This document shows positions 48,928 through 57,503 of a stretch of 64,000 nucleotides of DNA, one piece after another. Each line of letters opens with the position of its first letter. Position 1 is the stretch's first letter. The position numbers were made by a program, and so were the translations under genes. Below the pieces are notes generated by a model. The model did no database searches and was not told the origin of the DNA. It saw only the letters and a program-made list of their open reading frames with translations. The DNA is from Anaerococcus sp. (lineage in GTDB: Bacteria > Bacillota > Clostridia > Tissierellales > Peptoniphilaceae): NCBI GenBank assembly GCA_030532385.1, contig JAUNLG010000006.1, positions 36,252 through 100,251 on the forward strand, written 5' to 3'.

Positions 48928-50652
48928 ATGAACGATAAAAAAGATTCAATGGAAAATATGGACCCAGTGATGAAAAACGGTCTTGGGGACCATCTTCCAA
49001 GCAGAAATAACCATAAGGGCGAAAATCCAAAATTATCTAGGGCATCTGGTGCTCCTATTGAAAATAACCAAGATACTATGACAGCAGGTGTTAGAGGACC
49101 AGCTGTTTTTGAAGACACTTGGCTTTTTGAAAAGCATGCGCACTTTAATAGAGAAGTGATCCCAGAAAGAAGGATGCACGCTAAGGGATCTGGTGCCTTT
49201 GGTGAATTTACAGTAACCAATGATATAACAAAATATACTAAGGCAAAGATCTTTTCAGAAGTTGGCAAGAAAACAAAGATGCTTGCAAGATTTTCGACAG
49301 TTGCAGGAGAAAGAGGTGCAGCTGATGCAGAAAGAGATATCCGTGGTTTTGCCCTAAAGTTTTATACTGAAGAAGGCAACTGGGACTTGGTTGGAAATAA
49401 TACACCAGTATTTTTCTTTAGAGACCCTATGAAATTTATAGACTTAAACCACGCTGTAAAAAGAGACCCTAGGACCAATATGAGAAGTCCTAACACTAAC
49501 TGGGATTTCTGGTCTTCCCTACCAGAATCTCTCCTTCAAGTAACCATTACTATGAGTGATAGAGGAATCCCTTCATCCTTTAGGTACATGCACGGATTTG
49601 GATCCCACACTTACTCAATGATAAATGAAAATAATGAAAGAGTTTGGGTAAAATTCCACTTTAGGTCCCAACAAGGCATCCAAAACTTTACTGACCAAGA
49701 AGCAAGTAAGGTTATAGGAATGGACAGGGAATCCCACCAAAGAGACCTATATGAGGCTATAGAAAAAGGAATGTTCCCTAAGTGGAAGATGTATATCCAA
49801 GTAATGAGTGAGCAAGAAGCTAGGAAGATGGAAAATAACCCATTCGACCTAACAAAAATGTGGCTAAAGAAGGACTTCCCATTCATAGAAGTTGGTGAAT
49901 TTGAATTAAACCAAAACCCTGCAAACTACTTCCAAGATATAGAACAAGCTGCCTTTAACCCAGGACAAAATGTTCCAGGAATTGGTTTCTCACCTGATAA
50001 GATGCTACAAACAAGAATTGTAACCTATGGAGATGCCCAAAGATATAGACTTGGTGTAAACCACCACCAAATTCCTGTAAATAGTCCTTTAGGCATGGAT
50101 CCAAAATCCTACCATCCATGGCATAGGGATGGGGCTATGAGAGTAGATGGCAACAGAGGATCTGAAAACCACTATGAACCAAACTCTTATGGTAACTGGC
50201 AAGAAGACCCTAGAGGTTATGAGCCAAAACAAGATGGTGGAGATGTCTATAGGTATGACTTTAGAAAAGATGATAGTGACTATTACACCCAACCAGGTAT
50301 GCTTTACAGGGCCATGACAGATGATCAAAAACAAGTTCTAGTAGAAAATACTGCTAGGAACATGGGAGATTCAACCCTACAAATCAAGCATAGGTATATA
50401 GCCAACACCTATAAGGCTGATAGTGATTATGGCAAAAGACTTGCTAAGGCACTTAATATCAATATCGACGAAGTAGACCTAGAAACTGCAAATATGAGAG
50501 ATTCTAGAGAAGGTAACTATAAGGCAAACAACCTCCACCCTGAGCTAGATATCCCAAGTGAAAATATGGCTATGAAGGATTGGGAAGAAATAAAGACAGA
50601 CTATGATCCAAAATCTTTCATTGACCCAATGGATGACCCTTACGTTTTATAG
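48928..50652 (+). CDS. katA: catalase (heme monofunctional)
   Basis: Splits hydrogen peroxide. 574 residues. Distal heme residues in [20 protein letters not shown] (catalytic His) and the Asn in VGNNTPVFF; proximal heme Tyr in [15 protein letters not shown]. About 70-90 residues longer than most small-subunit catalases, with an acidic C-terminal tail and no flavodoxin-like domain. AAGGAGG lies before the ATG. The operon katA-ybaN-perR behind a consensus promoter is notable in an anaerobe. Confidence 0.96.
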   Translation: MNDKKDSMENMDPVMKNGLGDHLPSRNNHKGENPKLSRASGAPIENNQDTMTAGVRGPAVFEDTWLFEKHAHFNREVIPERRMHAKGSGAFGEFTVTNDITKYTKAKIFSEVGKKTKMLARFSTVAGERGAADAERDIRGFALKFYTEEGNWDLVGNNTPVFFFRDPMKFIDLNHAVKRDPRTNMRSPNTNWDFWSSLPESLLQVTITMSDRGIPSSFRYMHGFGSHTYSMINENNERVWVKFHFRSQQGIQNFTDQEASKVIGMDRESHQRDLYEAIEKGMFPKWKMYIQVMSEQEARKMENNPFDLTKMWLKKDFPFIEVGEFELNQNPANYFQDIEQAAFNPGQNVPGIGFSPDKMLQTRIVTYGDAQRYRLGVNHHQIPVNSPLGMDPKSYHPWHRDGAMRVDGNRGSENHYEPNSYGNWQEDPRGYEPKQDGGDVYRYDFRKDDSDYYTQPGMLYRAMTDDQKQVLVENTARNMGDSTLQIKHRYIANTYKADSDYGKRLAKALNINIDEVDLETANMRDSREGNYKANNLHPELDIPSENMAMKDWEEIKTDYDPKSFIDPMDDPYVL

Positions 50653-51060
50653 GTGATGAAGAAATTTTTATTAAAAATCCTTGGAGGTCTTGCAGTAATA
50701 CTAGGATCAATAGGTATTTTCTTACCTGTCATACCTACAACTCCCTTCCTCCTACTGGCAGCCTATGCCTTCCTAAATAGTTCAGATACCCTATATAATT
50801 GGCTGATGAACCATAAGGTTCTAGGCCTTTATATAAGGTCCTATGTGGAATATAAGGGAGTAAGTAAAAGTCATAAGATATTCGCAATAACAACCTTATG
50901 GTTGACCATGGTTTTGTCTATATTTTTGATCGATAAAACTTTTGTGAAAATAATCCTTGTACTAATAGGTATCCTTGTCACAATCCACCTATTAAAACTT
51001 AGAACTTTGACAAAAGAAGAGATGAGAAACTTAGATGAAATGAAAAAAGCCTACTCCTAG
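50653..51060 (+). CDS. YbaN-family (DUF454) inner-membrane protein
   Basis: 135 residues, DUF454/YbaN: LGGLAVILGSIGIFLPVIPTTPFLLLAAYAF spans the first helix pair, later a helix pair near 75-110. Function unknown. It begins with GTG directly after the katA stop (ATG one codon on), so it is coupled to katA. Confidence 0.85.
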   Translation: MMKKFLLKILGGLAVILGSIGIFLPVIPTTPFLLLAAYAFLNSSDTLYNWLMNHKVLGLYIRSYVEYKGVSKSHKIFAITTLWLTMVLSIFLIDKTFVKIILVLIGILVTIHLLKLRTLTKEEMRNLDEMKKAYS

Positions 51061-51084
51061 GCTAGTAGAAAGAGCTAATATTAG

Positions 51085-51468
51085 ATGCAAAGACATACAA
51101 TCCAAAGACAAATAATTTCACAAGTTATCGATAAGTTAGAAGGTCATAAAAGTGCCAACGAAATTTATCAGATAGTAATAAAAGACTACCCTTCTATAAG
51201 TAAGTCTACGGTTATAAGAAGTCTAGACTTATTCTGTGATATGGGAAAATTGGTCAAAAGAGAAGTAGCAAATGGTCCCTATGTCTATGATACAATCACA
51301 AGTGACCACTACCATATAAAATGTGTAAGTTGTGGGCAAATATTTGATGCAGATATGGACTTTATACCAGACCTTGATAAATATATTAAGGATAAGAAGG
51401 GTTTTGCTATAATGGGACATGATATAAATTTTAAGGGTCTTTGCCCAAAATGTAGGAATAAGAAATAG
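51085..51468 (+). CDS. perR: PerR-type peroxide sensor (Fur family)
   Basis: 127 residues. All five PerR regulatory-metal ligands are in place: His21, Asp69, His75, His77 and Asp88, and two structural zinc CxxC pairs (80/83 and 120/123). By family knowledge, His oxidation by peroxide releases it from DNA. Third gene of katA-ybaN-perR, so it probably controls katA through the palindrome over the -10. Shine-Dalgarno is weak. Confidence 0.9.
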   Translation: MQRHTIQRQIISQVIDKLEGHKSANEIYQIVIKDYPSISKSTVIRSLDLFCDMGKLVKREVANGPYVYDTITSDHYHIKCVSCGQIFDADMDFIPDLDKYIKDKKGFAIMGHDINFKGLCPKCRNKK

Positions 51469-51478
51469 TTTTATAAAA

Positions 51479-51512
51479 AGGTTCTGGTTTATTTAAACCA
51501 GGCCTTATTTTT
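51479..51512 (+). terminator. perR terminator
   Basis: CTGGTTTA (51484-51491) pairs with TAAACCAG (51494-51501), extended by AAGG/CCTT, then T6. Confidence 0.88.
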
Positions 51513-51597
51513 TACCTTTATACATATATACATTAGGTAAATATAATAATTAGCGTACAGTTATAGTAATATAAGCAAATTTAGAAAGGAGGATAGT

Positions 51598-52284
51598 ATG
51601 GAAGAATGCCAGCATTGCAAATCTCACAACCATTGCCTATCAAAGGTAAATTTGTTTAAGGAATTAGGGGTTGATGAGAGTAAAAGTATCTATCTTACAG
51701 CCTACCATAAGGATATTGAAAAAAACGATAGGGTTTTCTCCTTTAATGACCCAATTGATAAGCTTCTCATTTTAAGGTATGGGAAAATAAAGTCCCTTAT
51801 TTATGATGGAGAAGGTAGAGAAAACATTATCAAAATATACCTGCCTGGAGATATTATTGGAGAAAATTCTATTTTCTTAGACCAAGCCTACCAGGCTGAT
51901 GGGATAGCTATCGAAAAAACAGGAATCTGTGAAGTAGATAAGACAACTCTTAGACAAATCCTGGTAAAAGATATAGATTTTTCAATAAAAATGATTAAAA
52001 ACCTTAGTCAAAAGCTATATGAAAGTGAAAAGCTCTTAGAAATTGTTTCAATCAAGGATTCCTATAAGAGACTAGCAGCCTTCTTAGCCTATAGGTCTTC
52101 TCTTACTCAAAATAACCATGTTGAACTAAACCAAGAAAATATCGGATTTTCTATAAACCTTTCTAGAGAGACTGTATCAAGAAGGCTTACAAAACTTGAG
52201 CAAGAAGGCTACATTGAGCAATCTGCCTACAAAAAAATTAAGATAAAAGACCTTAGAGGCTTAATTAATTTGTCAAATACTTAA
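51598..52284 (+). CDS. FNR-like iron-sulfur regulator with CRP-like recognition helix
   Basis: 228 residues. Cys4, Cys7, Cys13 (C-x2-C-x5-C) and Cys111 align with the four cluster cysteines of FNR (20, 23, 29, 122), Cys111 in GICEVDKTTL like FNR's VCEIPFETL. This predicts a 4Fe-4S sensor of O2 or NO. Cyclic-nucleotide-fold about 30-130, dimer helix 125-150, HTH about 175-205. The recognition helix reads LSRETVSRRL: Arg190, Glu191, Arg195 match CRP (Arg180, Glu181, Arg185), while Ser194 is FNR-like. It lies between perR and ric-fprA with AGGAGG before the ATG. Confidence 0.9.
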   Translation: MEECQHCKSHNHCLSKVNLFKELGVDESKSIYLTAYHKDIEKNDRVFSFNDPIDKLLILRYGKIKSLIYDGEGRENIIKIYLPGDIIGENSIFLDQAYQADGIAIEKTGICEVDKTTLRQILVKDIDFSIKMIKNLSQKLYESEKLLEIVSIKDSYKRLAAFLAYRSSLTQNNHVELNQENIGFSINLSRETVSRRLTKLEQEGYIEQSAYKKIKIKDLRGLINLSNT

Positions 52285-52287
52285 AAG

Positions 52288-52303
52288 TGTGACCTATGAC
52301 ACA
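52288..52303 (+). promoter_or_regulatory. CRP/FNR-family site upstream of ric-fprA
   Basis: TGTGACCTATGACACA, a TGTGA-N6-(T)CACA type palindrome with one mismatch, centred at 52295.5. The -10 TATACT lies at 52325-52330, so the site centre is 41.5 bp above the expected start: the class II activator position. Confidence 0.75.
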
Positions 52304-52324
52304 GAAAATTTTTCCTACCTGTCC

Positions 52325-52330
52325 TATACT
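52325..52330 (+). promoter_or_regulatory. ric-fprA promoter -10
   Basis: TATACT, with no good -35 at 17 bp, as expected for an activator-dependent promoter. Start near 52337. Confidence 0.6.
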
Positions 52331-52359
52331 ATAAGTAGATAAACCACAGGAGGAATAAA

Positions 52360-53064
52360 ATGATAAGTATAGATACAAAAATAGAAGAGATTGTAAAATT
52401 AGACAATAAAATGATGGAATTTTTCAATCAAGAAAAAATAGATTTTTGTTGTCAAGGATATAAGACAATTAAGAATGTAGCTGATGAAAAAAATCAAAAT
52501 CCAAGTGACCTCCTTAATAAAATTGGAGATGCTATTGACCTAGCAAACACAAAAGATCAGTCATCCCCTATTGACCTTGAGGAATTTAAAAAGTTATCAA
52601 TGGATGAGATGATAGAATCTATTATAAAAGACCACCATCAAAGAGAAAGAGATTATCTTTTTGAAATAGATCCTATTCTAAATAAGATATTATCAGTTCA
52701 TTTTGAAAATCATGGAGAAGAACTATTAAAGCTTCATTCCCTATTTGCAGACCTTAAAAAAGAATTAGAAGAACACTTTGTAAAAGAAGAGCAAGTAACT
52801 TTTCCTTTGATGAAAGCCAATCAAAATCCAAGCAAGGCGATCATCAAAAAGGTAGAAGATTTGGAAACTGACCATGAAAAAGCTGGTGAAATTATCAAAG
52901 AAATGATAGAAATGACCGATTGGTTTAAGCTTCCAGAAGATGGATGTAACACATACAAATTGACCTTTGAACTTTTAGAAAAACTGGTTAAAGATGTATT
53001 TGTTCATATATTCAAAGAAAATTCGATACTATTTGAAATTTATAAAGAAAAAGGAGAAAATTAA
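52360..53064 (+). CDS. ric: iron-sulfur cluster repair di-iron protein Ric/ScdA
   Basis: Repairs Fe-S clusters damaged by NO or oxidants. 234 residues: N-terminal ScdA domain (about 1-58) with the tandem Cys in FCCQG, then a hemerythrin-like bundle with ligands in DHH (91-93), VHFENHGE (114-120), EEHFVKEE (about 137-144), DHEKAG (about 171) and VHIFKEN (about 215-221). GGAGG before the ATG. The next gene starts at its stop codon (TAATG). Confidence 0.93.
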   Translation: MISIDTKIEEIVKLDNKMMEFFNQEKIDFCCQGYKTIKNVADEKNQNPSDLLNKIGDAIDLANTKDQSSPIDLEEFKKLSMDEMIESIIKDHHQRERDYLFEIDPILNKILSVHFENHGEELLKLHSLFADLKKELEEHFVKEEQVTFPLMKANQNPSKAIIKKVEDLETDHEKAGEIIKEMIEMTDWFKLPEDGCNTYKLTFELLEKLVKDVFVHIFKENSILFEIYKEKGEN

Positions 53065-54269
53065 TGAAAAAGCAAGTTCTAAACAATGTATACTGGGTTG
53101 GTAAAATGGATTGGGAATTGGAAGAATTCCACGGGTCTGAATTTTCTGTCCACCACGGATCTAGCCAAAATGCTTATCTTGTCAAAGAAGAAAAAACTGT
53201 ACTAATAGATACAGTTTGGACCCCACATAAGGAAGAATTTGTCAAAAATCTAAAAAGCGAAATTGACCTTAAGGAAATTGATTATATAGTACTAAACCAC
53301 GGAGAGCCTGACCATAGTGGATCTTTGCCTGAGATAATGGAAGAGATTCCTGATACTCCAATCTATTGTACAAATAATGGTAAAAAATCTCTAATTGGCC
53401 AATACCACCATCCAGAATGGGACTATAGGACAGTAAAAACTGGAGATAGTATAGACATTGGTAATGGTAAATCTCTAGTCTTTGTAGAAATGACCATGCT
53501 CCACTGGCCAGATTCTATGGCAACCTATATGACAGGTGATAATATCCTATTTTCTAATGATGCCTTTGGCCAACACTATGCCCTAAATGAATTATTCAAT
53601 GATCAAGCAGACCAAACCATCCTTTGGAATGAGGCTATGAAATACTATGCCAACATCCTTACCCCATTTTCTGCCTTTGCAAGCAAAAAAATAAAGGAAA
53701 TTGTGGGCATGAACCTTCCTATAGATATAATTGCTCCAAGCCATGGTAGTATTTGGAGAGAAAACACCCTAGAAATTGTAAATAAATATGCTCAATGGGC
53801 TGATTCCTATAAGGAAGACCAAGTTACAATAATCTATGACTCTATGTGGGGCGCAACTCAAAAGATTGCTCACAAGATAGCAGAAGATATTAGAGAGCTT
53901 AGCCCATCAACTAGAACCAAGGTCTTATCTGTAGTAGATGCTGATAGAAATGATATAATGACAGAAGTATTTAAGTCAAAGGCTATTGCCCTAGGATCAC
54001 CAACAGTTGGTAGGTCTGCCATTACTACAGTATCTGGATGGCTCCACTTCCTACAAGAGCTAAAGTTTAAAGACAAAGTAGCAGGAGTATTTGGATCATA
54101 TGGATGGTCAGGTGAAGGAAACAAGGTCCTAAGAGAAGAACTTACTAAGGCTGGCTTTGAAGTAATCGATGACGAATTGAAGGCTATGTGGATGCCAGAT
54201 GATGAATTCCTAGCAAATACCAAGGAATTTTCCAAAGCCCTACTAGATGCATCAAGTCTAGATAAATAA
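53064..54269 (+). CDS. flavodiiron protein (FprA type, O2/NO reductase)
   Basis: Reduces O2 to water or NO to N2O. 401 residues: metallo-beta-lactamase domain with di-iron ligands HGEPDH, MLHWPDSM, NDAFGQH and APSHGSIW, then a flavodoxin domain from about 255 with FMN loop DSMWGATQKIAHKIAE. No rubredoxin domain is fused, so it needs a separate electron donor. Overlaps ric by one base (TAATG). Confidence 0.95.
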   Translation: MKKQVLNNVYWVGKMDWELEEFHGSEFSVHHGSSQNAYLVKEEKTVLIDTVWTPHKEEFVKNLKSEIDLKEIDYIVLNHGEPDHSGSLPEIMEEIPDTPIYCTNNGKKSLIGQYHHPEWDYRTVKTGDSIDIGNGKSLVFVEMTMLHWPDSMATYMTGDNILFSNDAFGQHYALNELFNDQADQTILWNEAMKYYANILTPFSAFASKKIKEIVGMNLPIDIIAPSHGSIWRENTLEIVNKYAQWADSYKEDQVTIIYDSMWGATQKIAHKIAEDIRELSPSTRTKVLSVVDADRNDIMTEVFKSKAIALGSPTVGRSAITTVSGWLHFLQELKFKDKVAGVFGSYGWSGEGNKVLREELTKAGFEVIDDELKAMWMPDDEFLANTKEFSKALLDASSLDK

Positions 54270-54317
54270 TTATAAAACCTAAGCTAATACTAAAATCTCC
54301 AAAAGCATAATTAAACC

Positions 54318-54354
54318 AAAAAAGTGATAGGCTCTTAGGTCCTATCACTTTTTT
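54318..54354. terminator. bidirectional terminator
   Basis: Fourteen-bp perfect stem (54318-54331 with 54341-54354), A-run and T-run on both sides, between convergent genes. Confidence 0.93.
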
Positions 54355-54384
54355 AATCTAATCTTTTGTAAACTTGAACATAAG

Positions 54385-54924
54385 CTATTTTTGCCTAATC
54401 AGAGATTTTACCTCCCTAGTCAAAAGGTAGGAGAAAATAATTTCTACAATTACCATAGTTCCACTTAGTATGAAGGTATTAAATACATTCTCTAAAACTA
54501 GGGCTAGGATTGGAATGGCAAAGGCAAAAACCTTATAGGATTTTGATTTATAAAGCCATGAATAAGGCAAAAGATGGCCGCCAAAAACCATGGCATAAAC
54601 CATAATCATCTTATACGGTGCTGCCTTATAAACCCAACCAACTATCAATAGATAAATAAGTTGATTAATAGTAAATAGAAATCCTAAGTCCCCTAGACCG
54701 TTAGTTTTGGCAAAAATATCCACATGTATCATCCTACCCAAAAGCCAAGATATAGGAAGTAGGATGGCTGAAGAAGAAAATACCAGTATATTTTTAAAAT
54801 CGATATTTATGGTAAGACTTGAAATTATAGTAATCATTAACCAAATAACAACAGAGGCTAAAATAAATGGAAGACCTTTTTTCTGCTTCCTACTAATATC
54901 AGACCTAAGCTCATCTAAAATCAC
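54385..54924 (-). CDS. small membrane protein, possibly DUF7010
   Basis: 179 residues, five to six hydrophobic helices (near 20-40, 45-65, 78-96, 105-122, 132-150, 153-172). The start ILDELRSDISRKQKKGLPFILA and FGGHLLPYSWLYKSK resemble the DUF7010 family as I remember it. No function known. First of three unrelated small membrane-protein genes here. Confidence 0.7.
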   Translation of the reverse strand: MILDELRSDISRKQKKGLPFILASVVIWLMITIISSLTINIDFKNILVFSSSAILLPISWLLGRMIHVDIFAKTNGLGDLGFLFTINQLIYLLIVGWVYKAAPYKMIMVYAMVFGGHLLPYSWLYKSKSYKVFAFAIPILALVLENVFNTFILSGTMVIVEIIFSYLLTREVKSLIRQK

Positions 54925-54995
54925 CTTTATCCTCCAGCTTTAAAATAACAAACTTAATTTTGAAACAAACTTTTGCACATAATATAAATAAATTA

Positions 54996-55442
54996 TCAAA
55001 AAGGTCCCAGCCCCTTGGCTAAGGTTTCTATATATTCCTTTGCCTCCAACTTATACTCTTGATAATATTCACTGGAATGAGCCTTGATTTTTACTTGGAT
55101 TTTATCATGGTTTTCTATTATCCTTATCCCATCTATCCTATCAAAAGGAATGGATATAATAAATATCGATGTATCCATTCGACAATTAAAATTATCACTT
55201 GTAATTCCAGCTGAGGATAAATAAGAAAAAAAGGAAAGACTAGCATTCAGTGCAGTCACATACCCCAACATTTCCCCATCAAATGACCAATTAAAAATTA
55301 GACCTAGGGCAAGCAAGAAAGAAGTAGCTAGGATAGAAATTCTCTCAACCCTAGCATTGTACATATTCTGCTTTCTTTTATTAAGATTATAAAAGATAAT
55401 TGATAGAAAAATAAGATTAACTATAATAATCATAAAACTCAC
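54996..55442 (-). CDS. unknown membrane protein
   Basis: Not recognised. 148 residues: one N-terminal helix (about 3-20), a second hydrophobic stretch (about 33-52), a third (about 57-76), then a soluble domain of strand-like sequence (about 85-148; FIISIPFDRIDGIRIIENHDK), which looks like a small PH-type or bPH domain. That fold is a guess. Confidence 0.65.
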   Translation of the reverse strand: MSFMIIIVNLIFLSIIFYNLNKRKQNMYNARVERISILATSFLLALGLIFNWSFDGEMLGYVTALNASLSFFSYLSSAGITSDNFNCRMDTSIFIISIPFDRIDGIRIIENHDKIQVKIKAHSSEYYQEYKLEAKEYIETLAKGLGPF

Positions 55443-55497
55443 CTAGCTAATATCTGTCAAACTCACATTTAAATTCATTATCTTACCTTCTTAAAAT

Positions 55498-55872
55498 TTA
55501 TTTATACTTATTACCCAAAAAATACGCAAAAATAAGGTATATAATCGACCATAAGACTATCCCTATCAAGATAAAGAAAGCAAACACTCTAAGATAATCG
55601 ATAGTATCTTTAAGTTTAAACCATCCGCTTATTAATAAGATAGGATAAACTGTAACTAACATAAATAAAAAATGTATGATAGATTGTTTTTTTAATGACC
55701 ATCTTTCAACATCATAAATAACTGAGGTACCCACGAGTAAACTTACTATAAGACCTGAAAGAAATGTACTTTTTACTAGGTCTATATGCATTTTTTGAAG
55801 AATCATTATTACTGATATTATTGAAAATATAATAAAGGGTATGCTTGCTCTAATTAGGCCTTTTTTTATCAT
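55498..55872 (-). CDS. DUF3021-like membrane protein
   Basis: 124 residues, four hydrophobic helices. The segment IYDVERWSLKKQSIIHFLFM matches the conserved core of DUF3021 proteins, which are often encoded beside LytTR regulators; none is here. AGGAGC precedes the ATG. Confidence 0.72.
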   Translation of the reverse strand: MIKKGLIRASIPFIIFSIISVIMILQKMHIDLVKSTFLSGLIVSLLVGTSVIYDVERWSLKKQSIIHFLFMLVTVYPILLISGWFKLKDTIDYLRVFAFFILIGIVLWSIIYLIFAYFLGNKYK

Positions 55873-55999
55873 TATTAGCTCCTCCTTATATTAAAACTTA
55901 TACCCAATCCTTTTACAAAAAACCTTAATAGATTTATATACTACTCTTTTAATGCAGGCAAATACAAGACTCTTTTATTTAAGTAACCTGATAGCTTAT

Positions 56000-56554
56000 C
56001 TATTTTTCTTCACTTTCCTTAATAGCTCTTTGATAAATTTCTTTTTCTTCTTCATCAGATAATGATCTTTCTAATAAAAATGATGTAAGTCCAATTACAA
56101 AGAGATTTAGGGTAAATCTAAGAATAGCGAATTTAGCCCCAAGCTGAGTGAGTTCAAATAATATCATCGGAATTTTTGTAGCTGACCATGCACCTATAAA
56201 TATAAAAACATTTATAAGGCTCACACCCTTTCTTAAAAATACTGCTCCTACTGGAAAAGAAGCATACAAGGGTCCTGAAGTAAAAGACCCTAGGATAAAG
56301 GCTAGGATGGGACCCTTTATGCCAGCATCCTTACCCATATACCTCATAATCGTTTCTTTTGGCACCCATACATCCATAAGTCCTAGCAAAATAAAAATTG
56401 GAGGGATAACTGATAGCATTTCCATAAAATTATTAGCAGAAATCCTTGCTATCTCTTTGCCGCTTTCTGGTTTAATAATTAAAACAAAAAGATTTATTAG
56501 GACTAAGATAAGAAAGAACCTATATCTTTTAATCAATTTCTTAATTTTATTCAT
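56000..56554 (-). CDS. permease half B (YraQ/DUF318-like)
   Basis: 184 residues from the ATG that overlaps the upstream stop (TGATG). Four to five helices, with GKDAGIKGPILAFILGSFTSGPLYASFPVGAVFL, the family core. It pairs with the next entry; each half carries the same GKD-(A/S)G-xKG core, so together they form a full-length permease. Acidic C-terminus. Substrate unknown. Confidence 0.78.
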   Translation of the reverse strand: MNKIKKLIKRYRFFLILVLINLFVLIIKPESGKEIARISANNFMEMLSVIPPIFILLGLMDVWVPKETIMRYMGKDAGIKGPILAFILGSFTSGPLYASFPVGAVFLRKGVSLINVFIFIGAWSATKIPMILFELTQLGAKFAILRFTLNLFVIGLTSFLLERSLSDEEEKEIYQRAIKESEEK

Positions 56555-57030
56555 CACATTAACCATCCTATCAATACTGATGTAACAATAGCGCATAATA
56601 AAAATAAAACATTCCTTTTAACCGCCATTTTCTTGCCAAAATATTTTATTTCCATTGGTAAAGTTGCAATTCCCACCATCATCAAGGTAGAAATAAAAAT
56701 TGCAATTTGTCCATAACCTGCTCCTGCCCTTAATAAAGAAGCAGCAAGCGGAAATGCTACAAAGCCTGGAATGAGAGTTATAGATCCTATTAATCCGGCT
56801 ATTAGCATACCTTTAGGACCTGAATCTTTTCCTAAAATCCTAGAAATAGTTTGGGCATCCAGGAATGTTAGGGCAAAGCCAATCAGAAGTATAACCACCC
56901 CTATAGGTGGCAGAATATTCTCAAAAGACTTTAAAGATTTCTTTAGGGCTAGCTTAGTCCTATCCTTATCTTTAAAAAAAGAAAGAATAAGAGAAATAAG
57001 AGCAATTACATATAAGATCTTTGTAAACAC
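56554..57030 (-). CDS. permease half A (YraQ/DUF318-like)
   Basis: 158 residues, GTG start after AAAGGAGG (9 nt). Four helices and the core GKDSGPKGMLIAGLIGSITLIPGFVAFPLAASLL, paralogous to that of the next gene. Transcribed first in the two-gene operon, with an extended -10 (TGCTATAAT) upstream and a palindrome in the leader. Such permeases have been linked to metalloid export (ArsP); here that is only a possibility. Confidence 0.78.
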   Translation of the reverse strand: MFTKILYVIALISLILSFFKDKDRTKLALKKSLKSFENILPPIGVVILLIGFALTFLDAQTISRILGKDSGPKGMLIAGLIGSITLIPGFVAFPLAASLLRAGAGYGQIAIFISTLMMVGIATLPMEIKYFGKKMAVKRNVLFLLCAIVTSVLIGWLM

Positions 57031-57056
57031 CTAATTGTTCCTCCTTTAGATAAATA

Positions 57057-57071
57057 TAGGAAAATTTCCTA
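57057..57071. promoter_or_regulatory. palindrome in the permease operon leader
   Basis: TAGGAAAATTTCCTA, perfect 7-bp arms around one base, between the probable transcript start and the Shine-Dalgarno of the permease operon. Fits a repressor operator. Confidence 0.4.
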
Positions 57072-57194
57072 ATTATACTTATATTATAGCATAAGTGAAG
57101 TGTAAAATAGCTAATTTATAAGTAATTCTACCTTTGTTTAAATCCAACAATTCTTATCCAATTATTTTATCTATATTTTATTTCTTAGTCAGAC

Positions 57195-57440
57195 TCATAA
57201 TTTTTCTTTAACAAAATAATTAATTGCCAGCAAAATTATAACAAGTCCTAGGAGAATGAATAATAAATTATAAATTTCTTTTACATATATTCTCTTTACC
57301 CTGATATAGAAAACACAAGTCCTAAAAAATAATAAAAAATGAAACCAATCTTTTTTTCTTCAAAGCTCCTTCTTTTAAAGTACTTATAATCTAGCATAGT
57401 ATTAGCATCGACTAGGATAGATGACTTAAAAAAACTTTAG
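57195..57440 (-). pseudogene. remnant of a membrane-protein gene
   Basis: Two minus-strand frames read as one protein interrupted by a frameshift near 57305: KYFKRRSFEEKKIGFIFYYF with FLGLVFSISG, then VKRIYVKEIYNLLFILLGLV with IILLAINYFVKEKL and a stop at 57195-57197. Two hydrophobic helices are visible. No upstream start or Shine-Dalgarno was found. Confidence 0.45.
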
Positions 57441-57503
57441 TTTGATCAATTTATAAGAGAAAATCACCTGATTTTTTCCATAAAAAAATTTATAAGAAAA
57501 ACT

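Noticed and set aside
51513-51597. A CRP-type site controlling the FNR-like gene itself
   Set aside because: No TGTGA/TCACA palindrome found there; only generic AT-rich -10 candidates.
53870-54235. 121-residue minus-strand open frame
   Set aside because: Antisense to the flavodiiron gene.
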